From Gemmatimonadales bacterium (GTDB taxonomy: Bacteria; Gemmatimonadota; Gemmatimonadetes; Gemmatimonadales; GWC2-71-9): a stretch of 40,247 nt of DNA. The notes beneath the pieces were generated by a model. The model did not search any database. It was not told the DNA's origin and saw only the letters and a program-made list of their open reading frames with translations. Shown here piece after piece: positions 8,934 through 16,865 of the stretch (its first letter is position 1; each line of letters begins with the position of its first letter). Position numbers and translations under genes: made by a program. The stretch lies in assembly GCA_025927545.1 (NCBI GenBank), contig JAICLE010000022.1, positions 1 through 40,247 of the forward strand. Direction: 5' to 3'.

Positions 8934-8959
8934 CCGATAGGCAACAGCTTGCCTATCGG
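8934..8959. promoter_or_regulatory. 11-bp perfect palindrome between the ModE-like gene and the porin; candidate operator or hairpin
   Basis: CCGATAGGCAA and TTGCCTATCGG are perfect complements separated by CAGC. The repeat contains the stop codon of the ModE-like gene and lies 54 bases before the chosen porin start. There is no U-tract, so it is a poor intrinsic terminator. Its symmetry and position suit either an operator for the adjacent DNA-binding protein or an RNA hairpin dividing the regulator from the transport genes. Confidence 0.5.
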
Positions 8960-9318
8960 CTGAGATAGCGCGCGAACGATTCCCGGGTGAATGCTGCCAC
9001 GGCTTTCTGCCAGCGCTCGAATCCTACCACGAGGCGGCGGGCCTCCGGTGTGAGGCGGGAGCCGCCGTGCGCGCTGCCGCCGCGCGCGGTGAGCAGCACC
9101 GGGCCGCCGAGCGCGCGCTCCATGCGCCGCACCCGATTGAGGCAGGTGCGGTAGCTCCAGCCCACCGCCTTCCCGGCGTCGCGGATGGTGCCGGTTTCCT
9201 CCACCGCACGGAGGAAACGCAGGTAATTCGGCCCCATCAGGAACAGATTGTCGCAGAGGAGCCAGACCTTGAGCCGCGGCGCGAGCCGGGCGGAGCGTGG
9301 CAATCGGGCGGGAGGCAT
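8953..9318 (-). CDS. Stand-alone ModE-type winged-helix regulator, lacking the oxyanion-binding domain
   Basis: The 121-residue protein aligns with the N-terminal DNA-binding half of ModE. Shared elements are LRAVEETGTIRDAGKAVGWS, then an arginine-rich recognition helix (YRTCLNRVRRMERALG), the glycine-rich wing (LLTARGGSAHGGS) and the LTPEARRLV segment. There is no C-terminal MOP/TOBE sensor domain. It probably controls the porin-tupABC genes that follow, but how it would sense tungstate is unclear; the TOBE-like end of TupC is one possibility. It is the same strand as its targets, 15 bases after rdgB. The N-terminus from the ATG at 9318 includes the helix that precedes the HTH in ModE. Confidence 0.75.
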   Translation of the reverse strand: MPPARLPRSARLAPRLKVWLLCDNLFLMGPNYLRFLRAVEETGTIRDAGKAVGWSYRTCLNRVRRMERALGGPVLLTARGGSAHGGSRLTPEARRLVVGFERWQKAVAAFTRESFARYLSR

Positions 9319-9333
9319 ACCGGCTCCGGGCGT

Positions 9334-9951
9334 TCAGCGGACGGCGGGCAGCGCGGCGGCCAGTGCGCGGAGCGCACGGCCGCGGTGACTGACGGCGTCC
9401 TTCTCCTCGGCCGTGGCCTCGCCGAAGGTGCGGTCGAGCTCATCGCTGAAGAAGAGCGGATCGTAGCCGAAGCCGCCGGTGCCGCGCGGCTCCTCCAGGA
9501 TCCGGCCGCCGCAGACGCCTTCGAACCGCTCGGGCACGGCATCCGGGGTCCGCAACAGCACGAGCACGCAGCGGTAGCGGGCGCGGCGGCGTGCCTCCGG
9601 AGCGCCGTAGAGCCGGCGGAGCAGTTCCGCGTTGTTGGCGGCGTCCACGACCTCGCGGGGGCCGGTCGCACCGGCCCAGCGGCGTGAACGGACGCCGGGC
9701 GCGCCGCCCAGCGAGAACACCTCGAGTCCGGAGTCGTCGGCCAGCGTGGGAAGGCCGCTCAGGCGCGCGAAGTACTCCGCCTTGCGGCGGGCGTTCGCCT
9801 CGAAGGTCTCGCCGAGCTCGAGGGCATCCTCCGCGGGAGTCTCCCACAGCCCGATCTCCTCGGGGAAGACCACCTCGGTGCCGGCCGGCTCCAGCATCCG
9901 GCGGATCTCGGGCCGCTTCCCCGCGCTCCGGGTAGCCGCCAGCAGCTTCAC
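9334..9951 (-). CDS. rdgB: Non-canonical purine NTP pyrophosphatase (RdgB/HAM1 family)
   Basis: This 205-residue cytosolic enzyme hydrolyses dITP, XTP and ITP to the monophosphate and keeps deaminated purines out of DNA and RNA. Family motifs are all present: the start [20 protein letters not shown], the metal-binding LADDSGLEV near residue 70, the SRRWAG loop, GGFGYDPLFF near 150 and the terminal SHRGRALRAL. GTG at 9949-9951 is chosen because the next residues are the conserved N-terminal strand, and it overlaps the rph stop (GTGA). Confidence 0.92.
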   Translation of the reverse strand: MKLLAATRSAGKRPEIRRMLEPAGTEVVFPEEIGLWETPAEDALELGETFEANARRKAEYFARLSGLPTLADDSGLEVFSLGGAPGVRSRRWAGATGPREVVDAANNAELLRRLYGAPEARRRARYRCVLVLLRTPDAVPERFEGVCGGRILEEPRGTGGFGYDPLFFSDELDRTFGEATAEEKDAVSHRGRALRALAAALPAVR

Positions 9952-10658
9952 CGGCCGAGCACCTGCCGCTGGGCGGTGAACAGCTCGGCGATGCCGCGCT
10001 CGGCCAGGTCCAGGAGCCGCTCGAGCTGGGCGCGCGAGAAGCTGTCGTGCTCGCCGGTGCCCTGGACCTCCACGAACCGGGCCGGATCGAGCATGACGAT
10101 ATTGGCGTCCACGTGGGCGTCCCGATCCTCCAGATAGGCCAGATCGAGCCGCTCCTCGCCCTCGACGACGCCGACCGACACCGCAGCGACGAGCTGCCCG
10201 AAGGGCGAGGGGATCCCGGTGCGCTCCGCCAGCCAGGCACATGCGTCAGCCAGCGCCACGCAGCCGCCGGTGATGCCGGCGGTACGGGTGCCGCCGTCGG
10301 CCTGAAGCACGTCGCAGTCGATCCGGATGGTGTGTTCGCCGAAGGCCATGGTGGCCATCGCGGCACGGAGTGAGCGGCCGATGAGTCGCTGAATTTCCTG
10401 GGTGCGGCCTCCGGGCCCGTTCCGCTCGCGGGAGGTGCGCTCGACCGTGGCGCGTGGAAGCATGGCGTATTCGGCGGTGACCCACCCTTCCCCGCTCCCC
10501 TTCTTGAAGCCCGGGACGCCGGCTTCGACCGAGGCGGTGCAGTGCACCAGCGTGCCGCCCATCCGGATCAGGCAGGAGCCTTCGGCGTAGGGATTGGCGT
10601 GGCGCTCGAGCACGAGCGGCCGAAGCTGGCTGTTGGCGCGACCATCAGGACGGGGCAC
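9948..10658 (-). CDS. rph: Ribonuclease PH
   Basis: The 236-residue phosphorolytic 3'-5' exoribonuclease trims tRNA precursors. It matches E. coli RNase PH along its whole length: [17 protein letters not shown] at the start, then the [14 protein letters not shown] segment, [18 protein letters not shown], the catalytic [19 protein letters not shown] region and [12 protein letters not shown]. The GTG at 10656-10658 gives the standard N-terminus and overlaps the end of hldC by 14 bases. The coding frame extends further upstream without homology. The rph-rdgB pairing is common in bacteria. Confidence 0.94.
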   Translation of the reverse strand: MPRPDGRANSQLRPLVLERHANPYAEGSCLIRMGGTLVHCTASVEAGVPGFKKGSGEGWVTAEYAMLPRATVERTSRERNGPGGRTQEIQRLIGRSLRAAMATMAFGEHTIRIDCDVLQADGGTRTAGITGGCVALADACAWLAERTGIPSPFGQLVAAVSVGVVEGEERLDLAYLEDRDAHVDANIVMLDPARFVEVQGTGEHDSFSRAQLERLLDLAERGIAELFTAQRQVLGR

Positions 10659-11130
10659 GGAGACGCTCCACGAGGGAAGTCGTTGAAAAGCCCGGGAGAA
10701 CGGGGACGCGGACCACGCGGCCGCCCCGAGACTCGATCCAGTCGGCACCGACGATCCGGTCGCGCGGATAATCGGCGCCCTTGACGAGCACGTCGGGCTC
10801 GAGGGCCTGGATGAGCCGGAGCGGCGTGTCGTCGCCGAAGATGACGACGCAATCGACAGCGGCCAGCGCTGCCAGGACCCGGGCGCGCGCGTCCTGCCCG
10901 ACCACGGGGCGCGCCGCCCCCTTCGCGAGCCGGCGCACGGACGCGTCGCTGTTGAGCCCGACCACCAGCGCATCACCCTCCCGCCCGGCGGCCTCGAGCA
11001 GCTCGACGTGGCCGGGGTGCAGCAGGTCGAACACCCCATTGGTGAACACGAGAGGGCCGGGCTGGCCGGCTCGCCAGGCGACCGCGTCGCCGAGAGCCCG
11101 GACCTTGGACGCGCTGTCGAATGAGCTCAT
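10645..11130 (-). CDS. hldC: D-glycero-beta-D-manno-heptose 1-phosphate adenylyltransferase
   Basis: The 161-residue nucleotidyltransferase corresponds to the C-terminal (RfaE2) domain of E. coli HldE and activates heptose-1-phosphate with ATP to give ADP-heptose for the LPS inner core. The motif [17 protein letters not shown] (with HPGH of the nucleotidyltransferase fold) is at residues about 28-44, followed by [16 protein letters not shown] and [12 protein letters not shown]. The matching kinase is not in the window. ATG at 11128-11130 overlaps the antiporter stop (ATGA). It supports a heptose-containing LPS. Confidence 0.9.
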   Translation of the reverse strand: MSSFDSASKVRALGDAVAWRAGQPGPLVFTNGVFDLLHPGHVELLEAAGREGDALVVGLNSDASVRRLAKGAARPVVGQDARARVLAALAAVDCVVIFGDDTPLRLIQALEPDVLVKGADYPRDRIVGADWIESRGGRVVRVPVLPGFSTTSLVERLRAPS

Positions 11131-12380
11131 CGGGCGCCGGCTCCGGTCGAGCCGAACAGGGCCTTCAGCCAGGGCGGCGCGACGAACGTGGTCACCATGA
11201 CCATGAGGAGCACGGCGCCGAAGACCGATTCGGTGAGGATCCCCGTTCGGAGCCCGATGTCGGCGAAGATCAGACCGACCTCGCCCCGCGGGACCATTCC
11301 GACGCCTACGACGAGCCGGCGCATCGGCACCCAGGGCGCCGCCCAGCCGGCCACCAGCTTGCCGACGATGGCGATCACCCCGAGGACGCCGGCCACGACG
11401 AGCGTCCCCCGCGCGGCGGGCGAGGTCGGGTCGAGCAGGCTGAGATCGACCGAGGCGCCGACGCTTACGAAGAAGATGGGCGTGAAGATCGAGGCGATGG
11501 GGCGCACCTCGTGCTCGATGGTGTCGAACTGGTTGGTGCCGGAGAGGATGATCCCCGCGGCGAAGGCGCCGATGATCAGCGCCGAGCCCGCCACGGCGGC
11601 CAGCGAGGAAAGCCCGAGCGCAAACGCGATGGCGAACACCGGTAGCACGTAGCGGACCCGCATCCGGACTATCAGGTCGAACAGCCGCGGCACCAGGAAT
11701 CGTCCCACCAGCACCGCGGCGACCAGAAAGCCGACCGCCACCCCGAGCGTCCGTAGCACGCCGAGCGTCGTGATCGCGGCCCCGGCCGCGACGCCGGAGA
11801 CGACACTCAGGATCACCAGCCCCAGCACGTCGTCGATCACCGCCGCCCCGATGATGACCCGCGCCTCCCGGGTCGTCATCCTCCCCAGGTCGGAGAGCAC
11901 CCGGGCCGTGATGCCGACGGAGGTGGCGGTGAGGGTGGCGCCGACGAAGATCGCCGCGGTCGTGAGATCGCCCTCGCCGGTCGCGGGATGGGGGAGGTAC
12001 GCCCAATATCCGAAGCCGAGTCCGAAGGGCACGACGACGCCCACCACCGCGACGGCGAGTGAGGCGGAGCCGACGCGGAACATCTCCTTGAGATCGGTCT
12101 CGAGCCCGATCTCGAAGAGGAGAAGCAGCACCCCGAGCTCGGCGAGAACGTGGATCAGCTCGCCCGGAACCCCGGCCTCGGGGACGACGCCGAGCCCGCT
12201 CCCGCCGAGCACCACGCCCGCAACGAGCTCGCCCAGCACCGCCGGCTGCCCTACGCGCTCGGCCAGCTCACCCAGCAGCTTGGCGACCACCAGGATCGTG
12301 GCGAGGGCGAGGAAGAAGCGCGGGATGTCCACCCCGCCCAACGCGGCGAGGGCGAGCACGTCAGAGCGGCGCCTCGGCAC
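11127..12380 (-). CDS. Na+/H+ antiporter, CPA2/NapA-type
   Basis: The 417-residue protein has about 12-13 membrane helices. Family signatures are [28 protein letters not shown], the core helices [16 protein letters not shown] and [14 protein letters not shown] (the paired aspartates that bind the cation), and the late [16 protein letters not shown]. The helix with DD makes electrogenic Na+/H+ exchange likely by family rule. The start is ambiguous: GTG at 12380 overlaps the upstream gene by 20 bases, while another GTG at 12357-12359 follows its stop directly. It is clearly more canonical than the antiporter pair at 836-3384. Confidence 0.85.
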   Translation of the reverse strand: MPRRRSDVLALAALGGVDIPRFFLALATILVVAKLLGELAERVGQPAVLGELVAGVVLGGSGLGVVPEAGVPGELIHVLAELGVLLLLFEIGLETDLKEMFRVGSASLAVAVVGVVVPFGLGFGYWAYLPHPATGEGDLTTAAIFVGATLTATSVGITARVLSDLGRMTTREARVIIGAAVIDDVLGLVILSVVSGVAAGAAITTLGVLRTLGVAVGFLVAAVLVGRFLVPRLFDLIVRMRVRYVLPVFAIAFALGLSSLAAVAGSALIIGAFAAGIILSGTNQFDTIEHEVRPIASIFTPIFFVSVGASVDLSLLDPTSPAARGTLVVAGVLGVIAIVGKLVAGWAAPWVPMRRLVVGVGMVPRGEVGLIFADIGLRTGILTESVFGAVLLMVMVTTFVAPPWLKALFGSTGAGAR

Positions 12381-12714
12381 GGGGATGCAGCATGAATGTG
12401 TGCTTGAAGAGCGGGAGATCGACGGTCTCGGAGTACCGGGTCTCGATGCTGATGCCTTCCCGGCCGCGCCGGATCTGGAAGTCGGGCGATTGGCCGAGGA
12501 GCGAGTCGGACTGCGCCAGCAGGTGGGTCTCGATGGCGTCGTCGGAGTTCTGGCCGGCGAAGCGCGCCTGCTCGCGCATATCGTCGAGCAGCTCGTAATA
12601 GCGGAGATAGACGCTGCCGACGTGCACGCCGTAATAAGCCGCGCCTGCGAGCAGCGCGAGGGAGAAGAGGCAACCGAGGGCGCTGGCGCCCTGTCGGCGG
12701 CGGACGCTCACCAT
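12361..12714 (-). CDS. Small single-pass membrane protein, unknown function
   Basis: The 117-residue protein has a basic N-terminus (VRRRQGAS), one membrane helix at about residues 12-30, and a soluble domain of about 80 residues, presumably periplasmic. Its pattern vaguely recalls DUF4845-type proteins (one helix followed by a small alpha/beta domain), but I cannot assign it. It starts at ATG 12712-12714, overlapping the LptE-like stop; a GTG three bases downstream is equally possible. The context is envelope biogenesis. Confidence 0.6.
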   Translation of the reverse strand: MVSVRRRQGASALGCLFSLALLAGAAYYGVHVGSVYLRYYELLDDMREQARFAGQNSDDAIETHLLAQSDSLLGQSPDFQIRRGREGISIETRYSETVDLPLFKHTFMLHPRAEAPL

Positions 12715-13256
12715 TGCGATTGCGCTCCTTCCACGATGTTGGTCACGAGCTTGTCGAGCGCCTTGTTGCGGCCGTCCAGCTCCTGGCCGGGATCGTATTC
12801 GCCCTCCAGCACCAGCCCGCTCCGCTGCCAGAGCGGCTTGCCCTGCTTCTGGTCCATGATCTCGACCGACACGGTGATCTGGACCAGCCGCCGGGTGACG
12901 CTCACCGCCTGGCCCTCACCGCCGGTGTACTGCACGGGGAGATCGGGCTCGTAGCGGACGATCGTGCCCCGCACCAGCGCGTCGGCCTGGGTCTCGGAGG
13001 CCTGGCGCAGTCCGAGACGGCTCTCGACCGCATCGCGCACGCGGTCGGAGACTTCCTTGGTCAGCGTGGGCTCCGCGGTCTGATTGTCGAAGGGAAGCAG
13101 CGCCACCGTTTTGATGGTCGGTGGGAGGCCGCCGCCGGCGAAGCCGTAGAGACATCCGGCGAGGCCGACTCCCGCGAGGAGTGGAGCGAGGAGCGGCGCG
13201 AGCAGCCGGCGGCGGGGGAGCCTACGGCCGGCGATCGGTCCAGAGATCAGGCGCAA
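12708..13256 (-). CDS. LptE-like outer-membrane lipoprotein
   Basis: The 182-residue product has a signal sequence ending in the lipobox GLAGC (Cys near residue 35). The mature part begins CLYGFAGGGLPPTIKTVALLPFDNQT and continues with LTKEVSDRVRDAVESRLGLR, the typical opening of the LptE / LPS-assembly lipoprotein family. LptE plugs the LptD pore and helps deliver LPS to the outer surface. The start is a TTG at 13254-13256, because no ATG or GTG is available before the hydrophobic core; it overlaps the upstream gene by 35 bases. LptD is not in this window. Confidence 0.75.
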   Translation of the reverse strand: MRLISGPIAGRRLPRRRLLAPLLAPLLAGVGLAGCLYGFAGGGLPPTIKTVALLPFDNQTAEPTLTKEVSDRVRDAVESRLGLRQASETQADALVRGTIVRYEPDLPVQYTGGEGQAVSVTRRLVQITVSVEIMDQKQGKPLWQRSGLVLEGEYDPGQELDGRNKALDKLVTNIVEGAQSQW

Positions 13257-13926
13257 AGGTGGCCCGGGCGGTGGAGAGAAAGGTCAGATCGAGCTTGGCC
13301 GGCACGCTGGGGACGACGAGTCGCGCGCGGAGCGGCGCACCGGTGCTGTCGAGCGTGGTCTCCGCGCGGCCGACGACCTCGCCGGCATGGCGCACCTCGG
13401 CGACGAGTCTGCGCGGCTGATCCTGTGTAAGAGCGTAGTTCACGGTATCGGTGGCGCCGGCGTACTGCCACGCGGTCACGGCGCGCTCACTTATGCCTCG
13501 GAGCGCGGCTCCGTCGTCCGGGAGCCGTGCGATGCCGAACATTGCCCACATGAGAAAGTAGTTGGGTACCAGCTTCCTGACCGCGTCCGGAGGCTCGGCC
13601 CAGAGCGGGGTCGCTCCGATGACAACCGCGGCCGCCGGATTCGAGCCGAACGGCCCCGCGGCGTCGAAGCGCAGCGAATCGGGCGGCGCGATTCGCGCGC
13701 TGCCCCGCCCCCCGGCGCTGGAGCGCTCATCCTGGAAGAGCCACTTGAAGCGATGCAGCCGGTGGTCAGGCGGGACGGTGGCCTCGACCCACCGGGCGAC
13801 CTGCTCTCCGCTGACCGGCGCCGCGCCGGCCGGCAGGACCGCGCCCGGGGCGCCGTGGCATCCGGCGAGCACGAGGACAACATAGGCGGCGCGGATCCGA
13901 CGGTCAACGAAAAGGCGTTGCGGCAT
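13222..13926 (-). CDS. Outer-membrane lipoprotein with LolA/LolB-like pattern
   Basis: The product of about 234 residues has a short signal peptide ending in the lipobox VLAGC (Cys near residue 23). The body consists of amphipathic strands such as HRLHRFKWLFQDERSS and GRGSARIAPPDSLRFDAAGPFG, followed by short helices. This recalls the LolA/LolB-type half-barrel that carries lipids or lipoproteins. The fold is inferred by eye, so the function stays open. Its ATG (13924-13926) overlaps the stop of the barrel-fusion gene (TGATG), and its end overlaps the LptE-like gene, tying three outer-membrane proteins together. Confidence 0.6.
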   Translation of the reverse strand: MPQRLFVDRRIRAAYVVLVLAGCHGAPGAVLPAGAAPVSGEQVARWVEATVPPDHRLHRFKWLFQDERSSAGGRGSARIAPPDSLRFDAAGPFGSNPAAAVVIGATPLWAEPPDAVRKLVPNYFLMWAMFGIARLPDDGAALRGISERAVTAWQYAGATDTVNYALTQDQPRRLVAEVRHAGEVVGRAETTLDSTGAPLRARLVVPSVPAKLDLTFLSTARATFAPDLWTDRRP

Positions 13927-16841
13927 CAATAGTTATAGCCGAAGAAGAAGCTGACGAACCCGGGGTCCTTCTGGGGGGCGGTAAGGCTGTAGCCCTGGAA
14001 CCGGTCGTTGCTGAACCGGCGGCCCACATCGAGACGAAGCACCGTGAGGGGGCCAAGCGCCATGCGGAAGCTAACGCCGTAGCTCCCGAGGAGCGCGCGG
14101 TCGGTCGAGGTCGAGAAGCTGGCCTTGCCCACATCCGTGAAGAGGCCAGCCTGAATTTCGGGGAGGTCCAGGTCGCCGAAGGGCGTGCCGAGGGTGAGGT
14201 GGGTGAGCAGCGGCACCCGGAGCTCCTGATTGAACATGAATGCCTCGGAGCCCACGATGTAGCCGAACTGCGGGTAGCCGCGGAGCGCAAGCGTGCCGCC
14301 GAGATTTACCCGGCGCGGTCGGTCGCCGGCGCTGTAGAAGCCGAAGGCCCGGAGCGCCCACGCGCTCCGCTGGCCAAGGCGGAAGTAGCGGCGCCAGTCG
14401 CCCGAGAGCAGGTAGTCGTCGAAGCGGCCATTGGAGAAATCGCTGGAGATGCCCGCGGTGAGCGCGAGCCGGCCGCCGTCGATGGGCCCGCTCGGGATCC
14501 AGAGGGCGTTGTCGCGAACGTAGCTGAGGTAATTCGATGCGATCCAGCCGACCCGGCGGGGCTCGTCGACGGGCAGCGTGAAGTCCACGCGATCGGAGTG
14601 CTCGAGCACGACAGTGCCCTCGATCCGGGTGAACCGCGTCAGCGGGTAGCGGAGCAGGCCAAGCGCGCCGTAGGCCGTCTCGTTGTAGGCGATGACCTGG
14701 TCACCTTCGAAGTTGCGGCTCTTGGTCCGGTACGCGCCGAAGCCCCAGTTGACCCGGCGGGACTGGTTGAGGTACACCGCGCTGCCGCTCAGGTTGGTCA
14801 GGATGCTGCCGAGCTGGCGACCCTGATAGGACGAGAGCGAACCGTAGAGCACGTTGTCGCCCAGCAGATCGCTCGCGACGAAGTAGACGCCCTGAGCGCC
14901 GCCGTAGCCCGGAATGATCACCGCGTCGCCCGCGGCGAAGTCGAGGGTGAGCCGCCGGTGGTACGGTTCGCCGTGGGCGACGGTGCCGGACGCCGAGTCG
15001 CCGGGGATCGCCCAGTTCCACCGTGCCGCCGGCTCCGGCGCCGTGGCCACGAAGCGGTCCGCACGCGCCGCGGAATCCACCGGAATCCGGTAGAGATTCC
15101 AGCTCAGATCGTGAAAGCCCCCCACCACCAGGCCGCCTTCCGGCAGCGGCACCGCGTCGAACGCCCCGGTCCAGGCGGAGGTCTCGCGGCGGCCCGCGCC
15201 GGCCGAGTCCACGGAGAAGACGTTCAGCACTCCGTCGCGATCAGAGGTGAAGTAGATCCGGCCGTCCGCGGCCCAGAGCGGCGATTCGTCCACCCACTGG
15301 CCGGCGGTGAGTTGCGAGGTGCGGCCGGTCGCGAGGTCGAGCATGAAGAGGTTCACCGCGCCCTCGGGACCTCCCGACGCCCGGTCGGAGGCAAAGACCA
15401 GCCGCCGCCCGTCGGCGCTCGGGCTCGGGTCGAGGTCCTGGTACCGGTCGGAGGTGAGCGGCTCGAGTGTCCCGCCGGGGAGCTGGATGCGATAGAGATC
15501 GGACACCCCGCTCTCCGACAGTCCGCTCACCACGATGCTCTGGCCGTCGGGCATCCAGTGAGGTGAGAGGAGCGAGACCAGCGCGGGAAACTGATATCGT
15601 CCCGCCACCCGCCCCCGGTCGAGGTCCCAGACGATGAGTGCGTCCCGATCGCCGTAGCGGGCCGTGAAGAGCAAGAGCCCCGGACGGGACGCGTCCATCC
15701 GCGACTCGAAGGCGTGGAACGATTCCAGATCGGCCGAGCGGCCACCGGTGACGATCGAGCGCGCCTTGCCACCCTCCAGCGGCTTCCGGTAGATCGAGAC
15801 GTACCCGCCCGTCGGCGAGAGATAGACTACCTGCCCGCGGCTGTCGCCGCCCGTGGTATCGGGCAGCACGGCGGCCTTCACGCCCGGGCGCGCGAGCTCG
15901 GTGCCGAGCACGTTGAGGGGTGCCAGGCTGTCCACCGACGGGTAATACCGGCGGCGCATGGCGAGCTGGAACGCGTCGCTCAACTGGCCGAGCGTGCGGC
16001 CGTAGATGGCCTCGACGGCCGCCTCGAAGCTCTCGTGCCGGTTGAGCTCCTTGTACATGAGGGCGGCTCGCCAGTCGCCGTAGGTATCGGCGAGCCAGCG
16101 GTGGATCTGGCCGCCGAGCGGGTAGACGATGCCACCAGTGACGTAGGTGAGCTGCTTGAGCGGCGGCAGCCGGCCGGTCAGGGTCAAGTCCCGCATCACC
16201 ATTTCGTCACGCGCGTCCTGGCCCGCCGACCAGAGCTCGGCGAGTCCTTCGCTCCACCAGAGCGGAAAGGCGAACCGGCGGGAGCGCGGAGCCAGGTTGT
16301 AGCTCTCGGTCATCATGTCGAGCTGGAAGACGTGCACCATCTCGTGGCGCATCGTGTGCCGGAACTCGGAGAAATTGCCGCGGAACGGCAGCGCGACGCG
16401 GCGCTTCTGGTAGTCGGTGGCGCCGAGCAGCTCTTCGGGCGGGGTAAACGGGAGGATGTTGGTCTGCTCGAAGTCGGTATGCGAGGCGTAGACGATGAGC
16501 GGGACCCGGCTGGCCACCGCGTGGCCGAACTGGATGCTCAGGGTATCGTAGCTCGCCTCGGCGTAGGCGAGCGCGGGGGGGGCGAGGGCGGCCTCCGCCG
16601 GGTAGTAGTAGAGATCGACGTGCGGCCCCTTGAGCACGCGCCAGTCGAGCTTCCGGTACTGGATCTTGTTCTGGCCGAACGCGAAGAACTGAGCGTGCGC
16701 CGGGAGGGCCGAGAGGCCGGCAAGGAGGGCGGCCACCAGGAAGGCCGCGGCGCGTGCGCTCCACCTGGAGGGTCCGGTGGATCCGCCGGTCACCCTGCGC
16801 GGCTCGCGGTCGAGATGGGGGCGCGCCCCGGGCTGTCTCAC
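13926..16841 (-). CDS. Secreted HExxH peptidase / TolB-type propeller / BamA-type outer-membrane barrel fusion
   Basis: The 971-residue protein has a signal peptide (residues about 30-50, cleaved after AHA). A gluzincin-like metallopeptidase domain follows, with HEMVH at 166-170 and the third zinc ligand in WWSEGLAE (E198 by family pattern). Then come PD40/TolB-like beta-propeller repeats (about 320-650; for example DPSPSADGRRLVFASDRASG and ESPLWAADGRIYFTSDRDG), and finally an Omp85-like surface-antigen barrel (about 690-971) ending in the aromatic FFFGYNY. The peptidase and propeller would sit in the periplasm or at the surface, anchored by the barrel. The GTG start at 16841 has GGAGA 9 bases upstream. 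The substrate is unknown. Confidence 0.82.
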   Translation of the reverse strand: MRQPGARPHLDREPRRVTGGSTGPSRWSARAAAFLVAALLAGLSALPAHAQFFAFGQNKIQYRKLDWRVLKGPHVDLYYYPAEAALAPPALAYAEASYDTLSIQFGHAVASRVPLIVYASHTDFEQTNILPFTPPEELLGATDYQKRRVALPFRGNFSEFRHTMRHEMVHVFQLDMMTESYNLAPRSRRFAFPLWWSEGLAELWSAGQDARDEMVMRDLTLTGRLPPLKQLTYVTGGIVYPLGGQIHRWLADTYGDWRAALMYKELNRHESFEAAVEAIYGRTLGQLSDAFQLAMRRRYYPSVDSLAPLNVLGTELARPGVKAAVLPDTTGGDSRGQVVYLSPTGGYVSIYRKPLEGGKARSIVTGGRSADLESFHAFESRMDASRPGLLLFTARYGDRDALIVWDLDRGRVAGRYQFPALVSLLSPHWMPDGQSIVVSGLSESGVSDLYRIQLPGGTLEPLTSDRYQDLDPSPSADGRRLVFASDRASGGPEGAVNLFMLDLATGRTSQLTAGQWVDESPLWAADGRIYFTSDRDGVLNVFSVDSAGAGRRETSAWTGAFDAVPLPEGGLVVGGFHDLSWNLYRIPVDSAARADRFVATAPEPAARWNWAIPGDSASGTVAHGEPYHRRLTLDFAAGDAVIIPGYGGAQGVYFVASDLLGDNVLYGSLSSYQGRQLGSILTNLSGSAVYLNQSRRVNWGFGAYRTKSRNFEGDQVIAYNETAYGALGLLRYPLTRFTRIEGTVVLEHSDRVDFTLPVDEPRRVGWIASNYLSYVRDNALWIPSGPIDGGRLALTAGISSDFSNGRFDDYLLSGDWRRYFRLGQRSAWALRAFGFYSAGDRPRRVNLGGTLALRGYPQFGYIVGSEAFMFNQELRVPLLTHLTLGTPFGDLDLPEIQAGLFTDVGKASFSTSTDRALLGSYGVSFRMALGPLTVLRLDVGRRFSNDRFQGYSLTAPQKDPGFVSFFFGYNY

Positions 16842-16865
16842 TCGAATTCTCTCCGGCGTCGGGCC

